DNA of 15,004 bases from Giesbergeria sp. GTDB lineage: Bacteria > Pseudomonadota > Gammaproteobacteria > Burkholderiales > Burkholderiaceae_C. The notes below the pieces were generated by a model. The model made no database searches, was not told the DNA's origin, and was given only the letters and a program-made list of their open reading frames with translations. The position numbers and the translations under genes were made by a program. This document shows, piece by piece, positions 14,406-15,004 of the stretch (its first letter is position 1; every line of letters starts with the position of its first letter). The stretch lies in the NCBI GenBank assembly GCA_030690515.1, contig JAUYGP010000494.1, positions 1 through 15,004 of the forward strand, given 5' to 3'.

Positions 14406-15004
14406 ACTTCTTTTTCTTTGTTCCGCGCGCTTTGGCCTTGGTACTGTGGCTGCGTGCAGGCTTCGCCCGGCTCTGGGCCATGCCCCGCTGATAGAAAATT
14501 TGCGCACGCAGGCTTTGCGCGATGGGCTGGGCCTGGGCGTTCCACTGCACCATGTATTCAGGGGTGCAGATGCCCTCGGGCGTGGTGTCACGGATTTCGC
14601 GTTCAACCCGCACCCCATTGCTGGTGCGCCGGTAGCTGCCGCTGTAGTTGATCAGCGGGTTGTGGGTCTGCAGGTTTTCCGGCAGGCGCGTGAACACCAC
14701 GCCCGGCTCCAGAGTGATGTCATAAGTTTCCTGGCTGTGGTAGCCATAGCAGCGCACCCTGCGCCGGGGCTTGGGTGCATCCTCCAGCGTGGCAAAACGT
14801 ACCACCGACAAGGGCAATCCCACCACCGGCGCCAGCACAAAAGCGCCCTCGGGGCCGCCTTGCAGGAAGTTGTCGATGTCGAAACTGAAGCCGAAACGGT
14901 ATTTTTCCGACAGCACCTTGTCGGCCGACAAATCACCCTTGTCCAGAACGCCTTTGCCTTTGTAGCCCGCACTGGCAAGCACCTTGCGCACAAAATCGCG
15001 CTGC
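14404..15004 (-). CDS. C-terminal part of probable DUF3857/transglutaminase-like protein (5' end outside window)
   Basis: The frame is open to the right edge (last codons read QRDFVRKVL), so only about the last 200 residues are seen; the GTG at 14991 is internal. I recall similar sequence at the C-terminal side of DUF3857 plus transglutaminase-core proteins, large cell-envelope proteins of Gram-negative bacteria whose role is mostly unknown. A beta-rich region is followed by LINYSGSYRRTSNGVRVEREI, TPEGICTPEYMVQW and SLRAQIFYQRG. The last 25 or so residues are strongly basic (Lys/Arg/Ala), ending in four Lys. It is convergent with the VanZ-like gene, and its stop lies at the edge of repeat copy B. 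The family call is moderate; the gene itself is secure. Confidence 0.75.
   Translation of the reverse strand, partial: QRDFVRKVLASAGYKGKGVLDKGDLSADKVLSEKYRFGFSFDIDNFLQGGPEGAFVLAPVVGLPLSVVRFATLEDAPKPRRRVRCYGYHSQETYDITLEPGVVFTRLPENLQTHNPLINYSGSYRRTSNGVRVEREIRDTTPEGICTPEYMVQWNAQAQPIAQSLRAQIFYQRGMAQSRAKPARSHSTKAKARGTKKKK

Noticed and set aside
1..15004. CRISPR array, tRNA, rRNA or transposase genes
   Set aside because: No regularly spaced repeats, no tRNA-like cloverleaf, no rRNA sequence and no transposase motifs were noticed on either strand.

Overview
The window looks like a chromosomal segment of a high-GC betaproteobacterium, most likely of the family Comamonadaceae (Acidovorax-like). The reasons are codon use, protein style, and an intergenic repeat with core ATAGCTRCTAGCGCTT that I recall as common in that family. 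This placement is inference; no rRNA or other taxonomic marker is present.

Layout. (1) Positions 23-3322, minus strand: a two-gene operon encoding a FIST-domain sensor resembling the nitric-oxide sensor NosP, followed after 3 nt by a GGDEF-EAL-REC protein. (2) A 351-bp divergent intergenic region. (3) Positions 3674-5602, plus strand: cheV (CheW-REC coupling protein), then two half-size YeeE/YedE-family membrane proteins whose genes overlap by ATGA. (4) Positions 5603-5732: a 100-bp element with 24-bp inverted ends, and a bidirectional terminator between convergent genes. (5) Positions 5736-6386, minus: two unrecognised 104-residue proteins, each with a strong ribosome binding site. (6) Positions 6387-6686: 300 bp without a gene, holding a family repeat and a short AT-rich palindrome. 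(7) Positions 6687-7643, minus: a patatin-like phospholipase that resembles CapV, the CBASS effector, but has no cyclase beside it. (8) Positions 7744-11667, minus: a very large CheR-coiled coil-PAS(x4)-GGDEF-EAL signalling protein. (9) Positions 11866-12931, minus: two small membrane proteins (DUF3592, and a PH-like protein). (10) Positions 13066-14348, plus: a panE/apbA-type ketopantoate reductase overlapping a VanZ-like membrane protein. (11) Positions 14404-15004, minus: the C-terminal part of a probable DUF3857/transglutaminase-type protein that runs off the right edge.

How the genes fit together. The first 11.7 kb is dominated by c-di-GMP and chemotaxis signalling: two GGDEF-EAL proteins, one CheV and one CheR fusion. 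The FIST/GGDEF-EAL-REC pair is the best candidate for a defined system: a ligand (perhaps NO) sensor tied to c-di-GMP turnover, probably through a histidine kinase that is not in the window. In the first GGDEF-EAL protein the cyclase site is degenerate and the phosphodiesterase site is intact. The right third is ordinary housekeeping and membrane genes.
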